Shown: positions 62,292 through 64,000 of the stretch, piece by piece
How the letters are laid out: every line of letters starts with the position of its first letter
Numbering within the stretch: the first letter of the stretch is position 1
Translations under genes and position numbers: made by a program
Notes under the pieces: generated by a model
What the model was told of the DNA's origin: nothing
Database searches by the model: none
The model's input: only the letters and a program-made list of their open reading frames with translations
NCBI GenBank assembly: GCA_041398745.1
Contig: JAWKUB010000005.1
Coordinates: 310,001 to 374,000, forward strand
Direction of reading: 5' to 3'
Source of the DNA: JACKHO01 sp041398745
GTDB taxonomy: Bacteria; Planctomycetota; Planctomycetia; Planctomycetales; Planctomycetaceae
Length of the DNA: 64,000 nt

Positions 62292-64000
62292 TTACGACTC
62301 GATTCCGAAGGTCCGCTGCAAAGCCTGGAGTCCGCGCTCTCCGTTTGCAGCTTCCACCACTGCACTCATGCGAATTTCACTAGTGTTAATCATTTGAATG
62401 TTGATTTGCTCTTTTGCCAGAGCACGGAACATCCGTTCCCCAACACCAGTGTGCGTCCGCAGCCCAACGCCAACAGCAGTGAGCTTCGCAATGTTTTCAG
62501 CGTACGAGAGTTTTGCGTTCTCCCACGAGGATAAGACCTCACGCACCAACAGCAGGCAACGTTCCAAATCCTGACGGGGAATGGTGAAGGAGACCTCGGC
62601 CGCTCCCTCATGACTGACGTTTTGGACGATCATGTCGACCATGACATCCCCTTCGGCCACGGCGGTGAACAGCTCTGCACAGGTTCCTGGACGGTCGGGA
62701 AGGTTGTGAATGGTCAGACGGGCCTGCTTCTCGTCGAGCAGCACTTCACTGACGACAATGTCTTCCATGTTCGCCAGTTTGCCAACGACCGCACGCAGCC
62801 GCTCATCATGTGCGTGGGCCTCGTCTACGACCTCTGCACGTTGACGTACGCCGATGGCAGGCGGGTCGGGTTGCTGTTCGCCCAGCCGAAATGCCGAGTG
62901 AATACGTCCGAGCGCGTCATCTGCAGAGGAGCGATTAATGAGCGCCGAGATCTTAATTTCACTCGTCGTAATCATTTCGATGTTGGCGCCAATATCGGCC
63001 AGTGTCTGAAACATTTGGGCGGCGACGCCTGAGTGCGTTCGCATGCCGTTTCCAACCACTGACACCTTGGCCACGTTCGTTCCGCTGTGTACACGACCCG
63101 CTTCGAGTTGGCGGATGGCTTCTTCCGCAGCGGTGAGTGTTTCCGCCAAATCACCAGCAGGGACGGTGAACGAAACTTCTGCTTTCCCTTCCGAAGCCAC
63201 GTTCTGCACGACCATGTCGATGGGAATTTTGTGAGCGGCCATGCAGGAGAAAATACTACTCATCACACCGGGACGATCTGGCAAATCAGACAACGTCACC
63301 CGCGCTTCGTCTTTGACGACCGCCAGTCCTGAAACGACGCGGGGATTGTCTTCCCCTTGCGAGGCAATAAGCGTTCCCGTCCCGTCCGACATTGAGGGCC
63401 GTACCCGCAGTGGCACGTCGAACTTCTTCGCAAACTCAATCGAGCGAGAGTGCATGACACCAGCGCCCACGCTCGCAAGTTCCAGCATTTCGTCGTACGA
63501 AATTTGCTGTACCTGCCGTGCTTCGGGACAATAACGAGGATCGGTCGTAAAGACACCATCGACGTCGGTGTAGATTTCACATTCCGTCGCGTTCAACGCC
63601 GCTGCCAATGCGGTTGCGGTGGTATCACTCCCACCACGTCCAAGCGTGGTAATGTTCCCGACGCCGTCAATTCCCTGAAAGCCGCAGGCCACAACGATTT
63701 TCCCGGCGTCGAGATGTTCCTGAATAAACTCCGTTGAGATCGATCTAATGCGCGCTTTGGTGAATGTGGAATCGGTGATGATGCCAATTTGAGCGCCGGT
63801 CATACTGACGGCCTGCTCACCCAACTCGTGGATGGCCATCGAAACCAGCGCGACCGACTCCTGTTCGCCGGTCGAAAGCAGCATGTCCATTTCACGTGCC
63901 GGTGGAGTCGATGACATTTCCGCCGCCAGGCTGACGAGTTCGTCGGTCTTCTTACCGCGCGCGGATACGACCATCACTACCTGATGGCCAGCCCGTTTTG
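62292..64000 (-). CDS. lysC: Aspartate kinase with four ACT domains (partial)
   Basis: Aspartate kinase makes the first phosphorylation for lysine, threonine and methionine synthesis. The gene is cut by the window edge; the visible frame already reads KRAGHQVVMVVSARGKKTDEL from the end. The kinase core includes GFQGIDGVGNITTLGRGGSDTTATALA. The C-terminus holds two ACT pairs instead of one (LPDRPGVMSSIFSCMAAHKI and NLPDRPGTCAELFTAVAEGD; each with a following VVGNGMRTHSG or AVGVGLRTHTG). Four tandem ACT domains, as in cyanobacteria, give complex feedback control. About 200 bp separate it from the App1-like gene. Confidence 0.95.
   Translation of the reverse strand, partial: KRAGHQVVMVVSARGKKTDELVSLAAEMSSTPPAREMDMLLSTGEQESVALVSMAIHELGEQAVSMTGAQIGIITDSTFTKARIRSISTEFIQEHLDAGKIVVACGFQGIDGVGNITTLGRGGSDTTATALAAALNATECEIYTDVDGVFTTDPRYCPEARQVQQISYDEMLELASVGAGVMHSRSIEFAKKFDVPLRVRPSMSDGTGTLIASQGEDNPRVVSGLAVVKDEARVTLSDLPDRPGVMSSIFSCMAAHKIPIDMVVQNVASEGKAEVSFTVPAGDLAETLTAAEEAIRQLEAGRVHSGTNVAKVSVVGNGMRTHSGVAAQMFQTLADIGANIEMITTSEIKISALINRSSADDALGRIHSAFRLGEQQPDPPAIGVRQRAEVVDEAHAHDERLRAVVGKLANMEDIVVSEVLLDEKQARLTIHNLPDRPGTCAELFTAVAEGDVMVDMIVQNVSHEGAAEVSFTIPRQDLERCLLLVREVLSSWENAKLSYAENIAKLTAVGVGLRTHTGVGERMFRALAKEQINIQMINTSEIRMSAVVEAANGERGLQALQRTFGIES

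Overview
The window is a 64-kb stretch of a planctomycete chromosome (class Planctomycetia is likely). Several family-restricted markers point there. There are two DUF1549/DUF1553 proteins, one with a haem-type PSD1 domain, a DUF1080 protein, and a DUF1559 pseudopilin followed by a small lipoprotein. A LEPR-XLL surface protein, a sulfatase, an FHA-rich signalling set and a cytoplasmic-type EpmA complete the set. Most genes stand alone or in groups of two or three, and strand changes often. I see no rRNA, tRNA, CRISPR array, prophage or intact insertion sequence. Nearly everything reads as ordinary chromosomal backbone; the oddities are in gene fusions, degenerate enzymes, small repeats and intergenic RNA-like structures.

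Layout. 1-6.9 kb: a four-helix AtpI-like membrane protein, a Rho_N/DUF4912 protein, two carboxylate/gluconate-type transporters (DASS and GntP), a histidine-rich lipoprotein and an SDR oxidoreductase. 7-11 kb: a secreted sugar-phosphate-isomerase-like protein and an osmoprotectant ABC transporter whose binding protein and permease are one polypeptide. 11-15.4 kb: a decayed gene, a DUF1080 protein and a DUF1549/DUF1553 protein. 15.4-19.5 kb: ilvN-ilvC with a strong terminator and a palindromic repeat touching the ilvC stop, a MoaD/ThiS protein, an ECF sigma factor with its zinc-finger anti-sigma, and a zinc-ribbon protein. 19.6-27.5 kb: a large PSD1/DUF1549/DUF1553 protein, a UxaC-like isomerase, an FHA-GAF-PP2C phosphatase and a 518-residue charge-patterned disordered protein. 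27.6-33.4 kb: a sulfatase, a NatA/NatB-type exporter whose permease carries a CPBP protease domain, and trpF. 33.4-42.7 kb: a LEPR-XLL protein, a COX3-like protein, a PpiD/SurA-like membrane protein, topA with a lysine-rich tail, and a small unknown protein. 42.7-50 kb: a DUF11 protein, epmA behind a von Willebrand A protein, and a metal ABC permease fused to a DtxR-type regulator. 50-58.5 kb: DUF1559 pseudopilin plus lipoprotein, an FHA-GAF-sigma-54 activator, a candidate small RNA, a double pseudoenzyme (HtrA-like and esterase-like domains lacking catalytic residues) next to gspG and a gspH-like gene. 58.5-64 kb: a small membrane protein, a monoacylglycerol-lipase-like hydrolase, a beta-CASP nuclease, an App1-like phosphatase and an aspartate kinase with four ACT domains that runs off the window.

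The most unusual items are the HtrA-like protein at 54992-56992, in which all three protease catalytic positions and the esterase nucleophile are replaced; the permease-DtxR fusion with no partner subunits nearby; the inverted domain order of the osmoprotectant binding-protein/permease fusion; two families of short inverted-repeat elements; and a promoter-to-terminator unit at about 54649-54810 that looks like a small RNA gene. Start codons were chosen by ribosome-binding site, signal peptide and domain start, so many differ from the longest open frame. All family assignments were made by eye from the sequence; no database search was run.
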